Shown here: positions 14,993-22,375 of the stretch, piece after piece
Layout: every line of letters starts with the position of its first letter
How positions within the stretch are numbered: position 1 is the stretch's first letter
DNA from: JAIPEI01 sp041685835
GTDB lineage: Bacteria > Desulfobacterota > DSM-4660 > Desulfatiglandales > HGW-15
Length of the DNA stretch: 22,375 nucleotides
Direction: 5' to 3'
NCBI GenBank assembly: GCA_041685835.1
Contig: JAWLEX010000045.1
Coordinates: 1-22,375 of the forward strand
Notes under the pieces: generated by a model
The model's database searches: none
The model's input: the letters and a program-made list of their open reading frames with translations, nothing else
Told to the model about the DNA's origin: nothing
Position numbers and translations under genes: made by a program

Positions 14993-16210
14993 TCATGACT
15001 CCGGCAACCCGCTGATCTTCATCAGGTGCCCCAGCTTCTGGCACTTGGTCATCAGATACTTCATGTTTTCCGGACGGGGTTCGCACTCCAGCGGTTCGCG
15101 CCCTGTCACCTCGAGACCGTATCCTTCGAGGCCCTTGAGCTTTTTGGGGTTGTTCGTCATGAGCCGCATCTTGCGAACGCCGAGAGAGACCAGTATCTGG
15201 GCCCCGACCCCGTAATCGCGAAGATCCGCCTTGAACCCCAGCTCCTCGTTGGCCTCCACCGTGTCCCGCCCTTGATCCTGCAATGCATAGGCCTTGAGCT
15301 TATTGGCCAGGCCGATTCCCCGGCCTTCCTGCTGCAGATACAGAATGACACCCAACCCCTCCTGCTGTACCCGCTCCATGGCTTTCTCGAGCTGGGTGCC
15401 GCAGTCGCACCGATAGGACCCGAACACGTCTCCCGTCAGGCACTGGGAGTGAACACGCACCAGGACCTCTTTGTCCGGCTCGATCTCCCCCTTGATAAGG
15501 GCCATATGCTCATAATCATCTATGTCGTTGACAAAAGCGATCGCGCGGAATTCACCGAAAGGAGTAGGCAGTACTGTCTCGGCAGCCTGGTGGACGAATG
15601 ATTCGTTCCTCATGCGATACTCGATGATATCCGCCACCGTAGCGATTTTCAGGCCGTGCTCTTCTGCGAACAATTCCAGATCGGGCATGCGGGCCATGGT
15701 CCCGTCGTCCTTCATGATCTCGCATATGACGCCGGCCGGCTTGAGTCCGGCGAGCCTGGCCAGGTCCACTGAGCCCTCGGTCTGGCCGGTCCTGAAGAGG
15801 ACCCCTCCACGTCTGGACCTCAGCGGGAACACGTGTCCGGGCTGAACCAGATCTTCGGGTTGCGCTTCATCGGCTACGGCCGCCTGAATGGTCCGGGCGC
15901 GGTCAGCGGCGGAAATCCCCGTAGTGACTCCTTGACGCGCCTCGATGGACACGGTGAACGCGGTCTTGTAAGGGGACCGGTTGTCCTGAACCATGAGGGG
16001 GAGCTGCAGCCGCTCCACGATTTTGTGGTCGAGGGACAGGCAGATCAGTCCGCGCCCGTATCTGGCCATAAAGTTGATGGCCTCGGGCGTGATCTTCTCC
16101 GCAGCCATTGTAAGGTCCCCCTCGTTTTCCCTGTCTTCATCGTCCACGAGAATAATCATCTTTCCTTCCCGCAGATCCTCCAGTACATCCTCTATGCTTG
16201 AAACCGGCAT
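14993..16210 (-). CDS. ribBA: Bifunctional DHBP synthase / GTP cyclohydrolase II
   Basis: This fusion starts both branches of riboflavin synthesis: ribulose 5-phosphate to dihydroxybutanone phosphate, and GTP to the pyrimidine precursor. It has 405 residues. The RibB half (1 to about 200) has the acidic loop DDEDRENEGDL (23-33), GHVFPL (125-130) and TGQTEGSVDLARLAG (141-155). The RibA half has RVHSQCLTGDVFGSYRCDCG (252-271) with the zinc ligands Cys257, Cys268 and Cys270, then QQEGRGIGL (293-301). The ATG at 16208-16210 has GGAG ten bases upstream. It lies 92 bp after ribE and 52 bp before ribH. All key residues of both halves are present, so both activities are expected. Confidence 0.98.
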   Translation of the reverse strand: MPVSSIEDVLEDLREGKMIILVDDEDRENEGDLTMAAEKITPEAINFMARYGRGLICLSLDHKIVERLQLPLMVQDNRSPYKTAFTVSIEARQGVTTGISAADRARTIQAAVADEAQPEDLVQPGHVFPLRSRRGGVLFRTGQTEGSVDLARLAGLKPAGVICEIMKDDGTMARMPDLELFAEEHGLKIATVADIIEYRMRNESFVHQAAETVLPTPFGEFRAIAFVNDIDDYEHMALIKGEIEPDKEVLVRVHSQCLTGDVFGSYRCDCGTQLEKAMERVQQEGLGVILYLQQEGRGIGLANKLKAYALQDQGRDTVEANEELGFKADLRDYGVGAQILVSLGVRKMRLMTNNPKKLKGLEGYGLEVTGREPLECEPRPENMKYLMTKCQKLGHLMKISGLPES

Positions 16211-16302
16211 GATGGCGATGCTCCGTTACTGGTATTAGAAGTAATCATTGCCGGACCCGGACCACCGCGGCCCGTTGATTCCGGCCTTATAAGGACTCTG
16301 AT

Positions 16303-16965
16303 TCACCCTATGAATCCATGCTCATAGAGAGTTTTCACTGATATGCCGGAGGCAGCCTTTTTGCCCCGGCCATGATCCTCCCCGGACATAAGCTTCTCGA
16401 CATACTTCCCGATCAGGTCGGTCTCTATGTTCACCCGCCCGCCCGGGCTTTCTCCCAGCAGGGTCGTTTCCCTGCCCGTCTGTGGTATGATATTCAGTTC
16501 AACGCGTCCGGTCCTGCAGCGGTTGATGGTCAGACTTACACCGTCCACGGCGATGGACCCTTTCTCTATGGTATACCTGGAAAGGGCGGGGTCGAATTCG
16601 ATCTCCAGCAGCCAAGAGCCCTGCCTGGCTTCCTTCCTCGCGATCCTTCCAATGCCGTCCACGTGTCCCGAAACCAAGTGTCCTCCAAGGCGGTCCGAAA
16701 GCCGAAGCGCCCTCTCCAAATTTACCCGGTCCCCGGGTCCAACTCCGCCGAGGGTGCTGCAGGAAAGGGTCTCGGCCGACACATCCATGCTGAGAACACC
16801 CGAACGCTTTCCGGTCACGGTCAGGCACACGCCGCTGACGCACAGGCTGTCGCCGGTCCTGACACGGTCCATGAGGAAAAGCGGCTCCACGGACAGGACC
16901 ATCTCCCCTCCCCTGAGGTCCGCCCGCCGAATCCGCCCCATCCCTTCGACGAGTCCGGTGAACAT
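16303..16965 (-). CDS. ribE: Riboflavin synthase, alpha subunit
   Basis: It dismutates two lumazine molecules into riboflavin and the pyrimidine precursor, the last step of the pathway. The 220 residues contain the internal duplication expected of the family. The first lumazine-binding domain starts MFTGLVEGMG, with GDSLCVSGVCLTV and NLERALR. The second has GGHLVSGHVDGIG, SIAVDGVSLTIN and the LIGKYVEKL ending. The ATG is at 16963-16965. The C-terminal 25 or so residues after the last domain are slightly long and basic (GRGKKAASG). It lies 73 bp after ribD and before ribBA. It is sometimes named ribC. The gene is intact. Confidence 0.97.
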   Translation of the reverse strand: MFTGLVEGMGRIRRADLRGGEMVLSVEPLFLMDRVRTGDSLCVSGVCLTVTGKRSGVLSMDVSAETLSCSTLGGVGPGDRVNLERALRLSDRLGGHLVSGHVDGIGRIARKEARQGSWLLEIEFDPALSRYTIEKGSIAVDGVSLTINRCRTGRVELNIIPQTGRETTLLGESPGGRVNIETDLIGKYVEKLMSGEDHGRGKKAASGISVKTLYEHGFIG

Positions 16966-17038
16966 GTGTCTTCTTCACCCCCTGAACGCCGGGGACGAAA
17001 CCCGCCCGCGGCATATGGCATCGGAAGCCGTTTGAAAA

Positions 17039-18193
17039 CTACAGCTCTTGCGCTGTTGAGTTGTTAGTCCGAGTTCCTGTTGCATTGACGGTGTATCCGC
17101 GGATCAGCACGTCATCCCCGAATCTCCGGACCCGGATGTTTCCAAGGGCGAGGCACTGGTCCATCCGCCCGGCACCGGGACCGGCCGCCACTGGAATGCC
17201 GTCATTTCCGCACAGAAGCTTAGGGGCCTTGAACATGTATACCTTGTCCACCAGCCTGCCCCGCATCATGGACCCCATGATCGCCGCGCCCCCCTCGACA
17301 AGAACCGACATTATCCCTTTTGCGCCCAGGATACCGAGCAGTGCATCCAGATCCAGACCTCCTTCTCCCGCAGGACAGCGCACCACAACGACGCCGGCCC
17401 GCTCCGAAAGGGCGTCCAACCGGGAGTTTTCCAGCCCCTCGACAACAACGATAAGGGTTTCCGCAGCGGAATCAGAGTGGAGAACCCTCGATCTGTCAGG
17501 CGTCCGGAAACGGGTGTCGACAATAACCCGAATCGGGTCGCGACCCCTCCTTCCAGCCAGCCTTGTTGTCAGGGACGGGTCGTCGGCGAGCACTGTGCCG
17601 ACGCCCACCAGCACGGCGTCGCAGCGGTCTCTGAGCCGGTGAACAAATCGCCTCGATTGTTCGTTGGTCACCCAGCGTGAATGGCCAGAGCCCGTGGCCG
17701 TCCACCCGTCCAGCGTCGAGGCCGTCTTGGCGATCACGAACGGGCGGCCTGTGGTCACATGTTTGATGAACGCCTCGTTCAAGGCCCGGCAGTCCTTCTC
17801 GAGCACCCCTGCACGAACCTCGACGCCCCGGCTTTCAAGAAACGCGCAACCGCCGCCGGACACGCCGGGGTTGGGGTCGGTCATTCCGATCACGACCCGA
17901 CGTATTCCGGCTTCGAGAACGGCCCGGGTACACGGTGGAGTCCGGCCGTGGTGATTGCACGGCTCCAGGGTCACGTACAGGACATCCTCAGGCCGGGCCG
18001 GTCCTTTAAGCGCTCGAATGGCCTCCACTTCGGCATGGGGGCCGCCGGCCTTACGATGATACCCGGTCGCCACGACCCGGCCCCGCCTTACGAGCACAGC
18101 CCCCACCGCAGGGTTCGGGGATGTACGCCCGATTCCCTTGCGGGCAAGGCGGAGGGCCTCCCGCATAAACCGTTCATCTTCGAGTCCGGTCAT
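17039..18193 (-). CDS. ribD: Bifunctional pyrimidine deaminase/reductase RibD
   Basis: It performs the second and third steps after GTP cyclohydrolase II: deamination, then NADPH-dependent reduction of the ribosylamino-pyrimidine. It has 384 residues. The N-terminal deaminase has the zinc site HAE (His53, Glu55) and PCNHHGRTPPC (Cys79, Cys88), preceded by TSPNPAVGAVLV. The C-terminal reductase has KTASTLDGWTATGSGHSRWVT in two known blocks, VGVGTVLADDPSLTTR and SVLVEGGAAIMGSMM. The ATG begins directly after the nrdR stop (TAG then ATG, no gap), so the two are probably coupled. I see no FMN riboswitch here or before any rib gene. The last dozen residues (ATGTRTNNSTAQEL) are low-complexity and may be a species-specific tail. 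Confidence 0.97.
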   Translation of the reverse strand: MTGLEDERFMREALRLARKGIGRTSPNPAVGAVLVRRGRVVATGYHRKAGGPHAEVEAIRALKGPARPEDVLYVTLEPCNHHGRTPPCTRAVLEAGIRRVVIGMTDPNPGVSGGGCAFLESRGVEVRAGVLEKDCRALNEAFIKHVTTGRPFVIAKTASTLDGWTATGSGHSRWVTNEQSRRFVHRLRDRCDAVLVGVGTVLADDPSLTTRLAGRRGRDPIRVIVDTRFRTPDRSRVLHSDSAAETLIVVVEGLENSRLDALSERAGVVVVRCPAGEGGLDLDALLGILGAKGIMSVLVEGGAAIMGSMMRGRLVDKVYMFKAPKLLCGNDGIPVAAGPGAGRMDQCLALGNIRVRRFGDDVLIRGYTVNATGTRTNNSTAQEL

Positions 18194-18667
18194 CTACTCA
18201 GCCGTCTCGCCCTTACGCGTCTTCAGGATCCCTTCCAGTTCCGACATGAACTCGTTGATGTCCCTGAACTGCCTGTAAACCGAGGCAAACCGGACATAGG
18301 CCACCTCGTCCCAATCCTTCAGGTTCGTGATGACGCGCTCCCCTATCTCCTTGCTGTCGATCTCTTTCCTGCCGAGTTCCTGAAAGTATACCTCGAGTTG
18401 ATCTACAAACTCCTCCACTCGGGGAACGCTTACAGGCCTTTTCTGACATGCCTTTCGAATGCCGGAAATGATTTTTTCGCGGTTGAAGGGTTCGCGCCTT
18501 CCATCCTTTTTGATGACCATCGGAAGGACCTCCTCGAGCTTTTCATAGGTCGTGAACCTTCTCGAGCACCCGAGACATTCGCGACGCCGGCGTATGGTCC
18601 TCCCGTCCTTGCTCAACCGGGAGTCGATAACCTTGTTGTCAATCTGTGTGCAGTAAGGGCATCTCAC
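18194..18667 (-). CDS. nrdR: Transcriptional repressor NrdR
   Basis: NrdR represses ribonucleotide reductase genes in response to ATP/dATP. The 157 residues match the family size. The zinc ribbon is at the N-terminus: Cys3 and Cys6 (MRCPYC) with Cys31 and Cys34 (CLGC). The basic RRRREC stretch precedes the latter pair. The ATP-cone domain follows from about residue 46 (VIKKDGRREPFNREKIISGIRKAC). The start is GTG (18665-18667), which overlaps the stop of the dCMP deaminase gene by four bases (GTGA), so the pair is translationally coupled. Its stop abuts the ribD start. I found no obvious NrdR box inside the window; its targets probably lie elsewhere. Confidence 0.98.
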   Translation of the reverse strand: MRCPYCTQIDNKVIDSRLSKDGRTIRRRRECLGCSRRFTTYEKLEEVLPMVIKKDGRREPFNREKIISGIRKACQKRPVSVPRVEEFVDQLEVYFQELGRKEIDSKEIGERVITNLKDWDEVAYVRFASVYRQFRDINEFMSELEGILKTRKGETAE

Positions 18668-19110
18668 GGATTCAACCTCTCCAGCAGGACTCCTGCTTCC
18701 TCAAAAAGCTGGTCAGACAAAGGGTCATCGTATCCTTCTGCATAATATATCTTTCGAATGCCTGCGTTGATGAGCATCTTTGAACATATCACACAGGGTT
18801 TATTGGTACAATACAGGTCGGCGCCACGGATGGAAAAGCCGTGATAAGCCGCCTGAATAATGGCATTCTGCTCTGCGTGAAGGCCCCGGCACAACTCATG
18901 TCGCGTCCCTGAAGGAATGGACGAATCCTGCCTCAGGCAACCGACCTCCTCGCAGTGTTTGAGCCCGGAGGGGGCCCCATTATAGCCGGTCGACAGAATA
19001 CGCTTGTCCTTGACCAGAACGGCCCCCACTGATCTCCGAAGGCATGTGGAACGCATGGCCACCATTTTTGCGATGGCCATGAAATACTCCGGCCAGCTCG
19101 GTCTAGTCAA
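18664..19110 (-). CDS. dCMP deaminase (ComEB family)
   Basis: It deaminates dCMP to dUMP, supplying dTMP synthesis. The 148 residues hold the cytidine-deaminase zinc site: HAE (His78, Glu80) and PCVIC (Cys106, Cys109). Typical surroundings are RPSWPEYFMAIAKMVAMRSTC, VGAVLVKDKRILSTGYNGAPSGLKHC and ELCRGLHAEQNAI. The start is TTG (19108-19110), chosen because family members begin just before RPSW-EYF and GGGAG lies seven bases upstream; the next ATG would remove that conserved block. A tiny five-codon frame starting at 19124 ends over this TTG, possibly by chance. It lies between glyA and nrdR, matching a one-carbon and deoxynucleotide theme, since GlyA makes the folate used for dTMP. Confidence 0.93.
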   Translation of the reverse strand: MTRPSWPEYFMAIAKMVAMRSTCLRRSVGAVLVKDKRILSTGYNGAPSGLKHCEEVGCLRQDSSIPSGTRHELCRGLHAEQNAIIQAAYHGFSIRGADLYCTNKPCVICSKMLINAGIRKIYYAEGYDDPLSDQLFEEAGVLLERLNP

Positions 19111-19166
19111 GGTTCAACTCCCATGCGCATTACAGCCGCAACCAGACAAGAATAAAGATTCAGTTT

Positions 19167-19256
19167 TCTCGCAAAGCCGCAAAGATCGCAAAAAAAATAA
19201 AAGGGTTTTCCTGGCGTCTTGGCGAGAGATTAAAGGTTTTTGCTTTTGTTCCCTGC
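19167..19256 (+). repeat. Dispersed CGCAAAG-type repeat, copy B
   Basis: This second copy of the element at 13207-13329 lies in the same orientation. Blocks are TCTCGCAAAGCCGCAAAGA (19168-19186), an A-rich centre, GGGTTTTCCTGGCGTCTTGG (19203-19222) and CGAGAGA, then a T-rich part ending CCCTGCGGC. The first and last blocks are imperfect inverted copies. It fills the 119-bp gap between glyA and the dCMP deaminase gene and runs into the 3' end of glyA. Because the operon crosses it, it would be transcribed as a hairpin. Confidence 0.8.
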
Positions 19257-20495
19257 GGCTTGAGCGTCATAAACGGGGTGGCGATCGCAAAGGTCTTGAA
19301 CAGCCAGGCGCGTCTCAGCGAGGACTTCCTCGTCCCCCGCCCGGGCCAGGATTTTCCGGATGAGCCCGGCGATGGTCTTCATCTCCTCTTCCTTCATACC
19401 GCGTGTTGTAAGCGCCGGCGTTCCCAGTCGCAGCCCGCTGGTCAGGCGCGGTCCCCTTTTATCGAAGGGCACGGCATTCTTGTTTGTCACGATCCCGATC
19501 TTTTCGAGGGCCTTCTCCGCGTCCATTCCGGTCATGCCTCCAGGCCCCAGGTCCACCAGGACAAGATGATTGTCCGTACCTCCGCTCACAAGCTTGAACC
19601 CCTGTCCCTGAAGTGCTGCGGCCAGGGCCCGGGCATTGAGCACGACCCGGCGCTGATACTCCTGGAACGCCGGGGACAGCGCCTCGAGAAAACAGACCGC
19701 CTTGGCGGCGATCACGTGCATCAACGGTCCTCCCTGGATACCCGGGAAAACCGCCTTATCCAGCCGTTCGCCGTATTCTTCTCCGCTCAGGATAAGCCCG
19801 CCCCTGGGACCGCGAAGTGTCTTGTGAGTGGTGGAGGTCACAACATCGGCCAGGCCCACCGGTGAAGGGTGAAGACCGGCGGCCACGAGGCCTGCAATAT
19901 GTGCCATGTCCGCGAGAAGCAATGCGCCGGCTTCTTCGGCGATGTCACGGAAACGCTCGAAATCGATGATTCGAGGGTAGGCACTGGCCCCGGCAATAAT
20001 CATTCGCGGCCGGTGTTTGCGGGCAAGAGACCGGACCTGGTCGTAGTCAATGAGATGTGTTTGAGGATCCACGCCGTAGGAAATCACACGGTAGAGCCGA
20101 CCGGAAAAGTTAACCGGGCTCCCGTGGGTGAGGTGCCCCCCGTGGGCAAGGTCCATGCCGAGTATCGTATCCCCTGGATCGAGAAAGGAAAGGTAGACCG
20201 CCATGTTTGCCTGTGATCCTGAATGGGGCTGAACATTGGCATAGGATGACCTGAACAGGCGCCTGGCACGGTCCAGCGCCAGCATCTCCACCTGGTCCGC
20301 ATACTCGCACCCCCCGTAATAACGTGCAGCGGGATAGCCCTCGGCGTACTTGTTGGTAAGGACACTTGCCTGCGCCTCTATAACGGCTGACGAAGCGTAA
20401 TTCTCCGAAGCGATCATCACCAGGCTCTGCCTCTCTCTTCGAAGCTCCGCCTCGATCGCCCCGTAAACTTCTCTGTCAACCCTTTCCAGAACCAT
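19230..20495 (-). CDS. glyA: Serine hydroxymethyltransferase
   Basis: This PLP enzyme interconverts serine and glycine while loading tetrahydrofolate with a one-carbon unit, in the cytoplasm. It has 421 residues. Family marks are MIASENYAS (27-35), LTNKYAEGYPAARYYGGCEYAD (46-67, in family blocks), the PLP-phosphate region PHSGSQAN (90-97) and the Schiff-base Lys225 in TSTTHKTLRGPRGG. The ATG is at 20493-20495 with AAGGA nine bases upstream. The last six or so residues (GNKSKNL) and the stop codon come from repeat copy B, so the native C-terminus seems to have been replaced; this lies past the conserved core and should be harmless. It lies between fabF (185-bp gap) and the dCMP deaminase gene. 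Confidence 0.98.
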   Translation of the reverse strand: MVLERVDREVYGAIEAELRRERQSLVMIASENYASSAVIEAQASVLTNKYAEGYPAARYYGGCEYADQVEMLALDRARRLFRSSYANVQPHSGSQANMAVYLSFLDPGDTILGMDLAHGGHLTHGSPVNFSGRLYRVISYGVDPQTHLIDYDQVRSLARKHRPRMIIAGASAYPRIIDFERFRDIAEEAGALLLADMAHIAGLVAAGLHPSPVGLADVVTSTTHKTLRGPRGGLILSGEEYGERLDKAVFPGIQGGPLMHVIAAKAVCFLEALSPAFQEYQRRVVLNARALAAALQGQGFKLVSGGTDNHLVLVDLGPGGMTGMDAEKALEKIGIVTNKNAVPFDKRGPRLTSGLRLGTPALTTRGMKEEEMKTIAGLIRKILARAGDEEVLAETRLAVQDLCDRHPVYDAQAAGNKSKNL

Positions 20496-20680
20496 CGGCT
20501 CGATTCCTTTCGGCCGGACGAATCAGATCTCTAGCGGAAAAAAACGGATTCGCAGTGGTGAGCCGGGCACGGCCCGAACCTTCCGACAGTCTGTTCACGG
20601 GACGGTTTCCCTGACAGTTGCATCAGCGGCTCGGCACATGCTGCGGGCGGGGTGTTTCAGAGAGGTCGCCGGAAACCGTC
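20496..20680. other. 185-bp gap between fabF and glyA with inverted repeat
   Basis: There is no gene here. A perfect 10-bp inverted repeat, GACGGTTTCC (20601-20610) and GGAAACCGTC (20671-20680), brackets 60 bases and ends exactly at the fabF stop codon. The loop is GC-rich. No T-run follows on either strand, so it is not a classic terminator. From memory, several related genomes carry rpiB between fabF and glyA; I see no trace of it here. Confidence 0.55.
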
Positions 20681-21922
20681 TCACGATTCGAAGGCCTTAA
20701 ACAGTATGGTGCCGTTGGTTCCACCGAAGCCGAATGAGTTCGACATGGCCCTCCTGACCTCTCCCTTTCTTGCCGTGTTCGGCACGTAATCCAGGTCGCA
20801 CTCGGGATCGGGAGTTTCATAGTTGACGGTCGGAGGCATGAGGCCGTGCTTCATAGTCAGCACGGTGTAGATCGCCTCAACACCCCCGGCTCCGCCCAGC
20901 AGGTGACCGGTCATGGACTTGGTGGAACTCATGGGAAGACGATACGCATACTCGCCGAAAACCTTCTTTACAGCCCTGGTTTCCGAATCATCGTTCATTT
21001 TTGTGGACGTGCCGTGGGCATTAATATAGTCGACGTCCTCGGGTTGCAGACCCGCGTCCTCAATGGCCATCTTCATACAGCTTACGGCCCCCGAACCCTC
21101 AGGGTCCGGGGCGCTGACGTGATAGGCATCGCTGGACATCCCGTACCCCGCCACTTCAGCGTAGATCTTCGCCCCCCGTTCCAAAGCGGACCGGTATTCC
21201 TCCAGAATGATGATCCCCGCTCCTTCGCCCATTACGAAACCATCCCTGTGTAGATCGAACGGACGGCTCGCACGCTCGGGTTCATCGTTTCGGGTTGAAA
21301 GGGCCTTCATGGAACAGAACCCCCCCAGGGCAAGGGGGGTGATCACGGCTTCTGAACCACCTGTGATCATGGCGTCCGCAATCCCTTCACGGATCAACCT
21401 GTACGACTCCCCAATAGCATGAGTGCTCGCGGCACATGCTGTTTCCACGGAAAGGTTCGGCCCCTTGGCGCCGTACTCTATTGCAATCTGGCCGGGGGCC
21501 ATATTGGCAATAATACCCGGAATGAAAAAAGGGCTGATCCGCCTGGGCCCCTTCTCCAGGAGTATCTGGTGATAGTGCTCGAGCATTGCCAGTCCACCGA
21601 GCCCTGAACCGGTCAGGCACCCTACCCTGTATTCGTTGCCGCTGTCGATTCGAAGCCCGGAGTCTTCCATAGCCATGCGCGCCGAGGCCACGGCAAAGTG
21701 CACGAAAATGTCAAATCGCCTGACCTGTTGCTTGTCCATGAAATCTTCGGACCGAAAGTCCGAGACCTCTCCCGCGATCTGGGACGGAAAGGGAGACGCA
21801 TCGAACTTTTCGATGCGGCGGATACCGCTCTTGCCGGCGCAGGCCGCCTCCCAGTTCTTCTCCACCCCGGTTCCCAGAGGGGTCACCATTCCAAGGCCCG
21901 TCACGACGACTCGCCTTTTCAT
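20681..21922 (-). CDS. fabF: Beta-ketoacyl-ACP synthase II
   Basis: It elongates acyl-ACP with malonyl-ACP in type II fatty acid synthesis. It has 413 residues with the Cys-His-His triad: Cys163 in VETACAASTHAIG, His303 in NAHGTSTKMND and His340 in STKSMTGHLLGGAGG. The N-terminus RRVVVTGLGMVTPLG and the GFGGTN close to the C-terminus are typical. The ATG (21920-21922) has AAGGAG nine bases upstream. The gene follows acpP by 84 bp, the standard acpP-fabF pair, so ACP and its condensing enzyme are made together. No departures from the family are visible. KAS I (FabB) is less likely given the length and the acpP neighbour. Confidence 0.98.
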   Translation of the reverse strand: MKRRVVVTGLGMVTPLGTGVEKNWEAACAGKSGIRRIEKFDASPFPSQIAGEVSDFRSEDFMDKQQVRRFDIFVHFAVASARMAMEDSGLRIDSGNEYRVGCLTGSGLGGLAMLEHYHQILLEKGPRRISPFFIPGIIANMAPGQIAIEYGAKGPNLSVETACAASTHAIGESYRLIREGIADAMITGGSEAVITPLALGGFCSMKALSTRNDEPERASRPFDLHRDGFVMGEGAGIIILEEYRSALERGAKIYAEVAGYGMSSDAYHVSAPDPEGSGAVSCMKMAIEDAGLQPEDVDYINAHGTSTKMNDDSETRAVKKVFGEYAYRLPMSSTKSMTGHLLGGAGGVEAIYTVLTMKHGLMPPTVNYETPDPECDLDYVPNTARKGEVRRAMSNSFGFGGTNGTILFKAFES

Positions 21923-22006
21923 GTATAGCGGCTCCTTCCGTCAAATCCCGTCAAAACTGAACCCGACGGCGGTTTTATTATGTCCTGGATGCGGCTTGGC
22001 CGACGG

Positions 22007-22243
22007 CTACCCCTTGGCCTTCTTGATGTATTCGATGGCGTCCTGTACCGTCGCAATCTTTTCCGCATCCTCATCCGGTATGGATAAATCAAACTCCTCT
22101 TCCATGGCCATGATCAGCTCAACCTGATCGAGCGAATCAGCACCCAGATCGTCAACGAATGAGGCCTCAGGGACGATGTCCTCCTCCGCAACATTCAACT
22201 GCTCGCATATGATGCTCTTGACCTTCGCCTCGATATCCGCCAT
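22007..22243 (-). CDS. acpP: Acyl carrier protein
   Basis: It carries growing acyl chains on a phosphopantetheine arm during fatty acid synthesis. The 78 residues are acidic and helical, with the attachment site Ser37 in the motif GADSLDQVELIMAMEEEF. The start MADIEAKVKSIICEQLNV and the end IEYIKKAKG are typical. The ATG has a strong AGGAGG nine bases upstream. In related bacteria fabD and fabG usually precede acpP; here the upstream side meets a repeat after about 40 bp and the window ends, so they cannot be seen. The gene is certainly the housekeeping acpP rather than a polyketide carrier, given fabF next to it. Confidence 0.97.
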   Translation of the reverse strand: MADIEAKVKSIICEQLNVAEEDIVPEASFVDDLGADSLDQVELIMAMEEEFDLSIPDEDAEKIATVQDAIEYIKKAKG

Positions 22244-22284
22244 GAATCCTTTCCTCCTTCTGCATTGTTACCAGCGTTTATTTA

Positions 22285-22375
22285 GTTTCCATCCAGAAAT
22301 GGTCTTTTTTGCCAATCTCGGCGTCAATCTGCGAGGTTGCTTGTGCGGCGTACTTCAGTACGCCTCCGCGCAACC
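22285..22375 (-). repeat. Long imperfect palindromic repeat, right copy (cut by window end)
   Basis: This is the reverse complement of positions 43-133 with one mismatch in 91 bases (22318 against 100). It holds the complete inner palindrome GGCGTACTTCAGTACGCC and breaks off at the window edge inside the GGTTGC arm. The similarity stops sharply at 22285 on the acpP side, which marks one true end of the element (GGAAAC on the minus strand). It lies about 40 bp upstream of the acpP start, so it sits in or beside the acpP leader. Confidence 0.9.

Noticed and set aside
17681..18745. 354-codon plus-strand frame across ribD, nrdR and the deaminase gene
   Set aside because: It is opposite three well-identified genes and its translation has no recognisable domain.

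Overview
The window is ordinary bacterial core genome. The gene families and their order (acpP-fabF-glyA-dCMP deaminase-nrdR-ribD-ribE-ribBA-ribH-nusB, then leuS-lptE-holA, rpsT and murJ) are what I know from Desulfobacterota (the former Deltaproteobacteria). The base composition looks moderately GC-rich, and GTG and TTG starts are used alongside ATG. An outer-membrane LPS assembly lipoprotein (LptE) shows a diderm cell. The species cannot be named from this window. It reads like a whole assembly contig, because both ends lie in copies of the same palindromic repeat in opposite orientation.

Layout, right to left, since nearly everything is on the minus strand. Positions 22243-20681 hold acyl carrier protein and FabF, the end of a fatty-acid synthesis cluster whose upstream genes lie beyond the window. 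Positions 20495-18194 hold GlyA, a dCMP deaminase and the repressor NrdR, for one-carbon and deoxynucleotide metabolism. Positions 18193-14464 hold a complete riboflavin pathway set, RibD, riboflavin synthase, RibBA and RibH, followed by the antitermination factor NusB. Several of these genes abut or overlap, which suggests one long transcript. Positions 13933-8893 hold a stand-alone M17-aminopeptidase N-terminal-like protein, LeuRS, LptE and the DNA polymerase III delta subunit. The ribosomal protein S20 gene (8578-8844) is on the plus strand with its own good promoter and a TTG start. Left of it come MurJ, a UMF1-type MFS transporter, and a Ppx/GppA phosphatase-GuaB-GuaA operon with a clear sigma70-like promoter. 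At the far left a small uncharacterised plus-strand gene converges on guaA, and a UPF0280 protein ends at a good intrinsic terminator.

The genes serve membrane and envelope building (ACP, FabF, LptE, MurJ), cofactor and nucleotide supply (rib genes, GlyA, dCMP deaminase, GuaA/B) and core information processing (NusB, LeuRS, HolA, S20, NrdR). I found no CRISPR array, phage, transposase, toxin-antitoxin, secretion or defence system, no tRNA or rRNA gene and no recognisable riboswitch. The least explained content is the set of dispersed palindromic repeats, the small plus-strand gene at 1046-1351, the stand-alone M17 N-terminal-like protein and the UPF0280 protein. I do not see an exciting undescribed system here.
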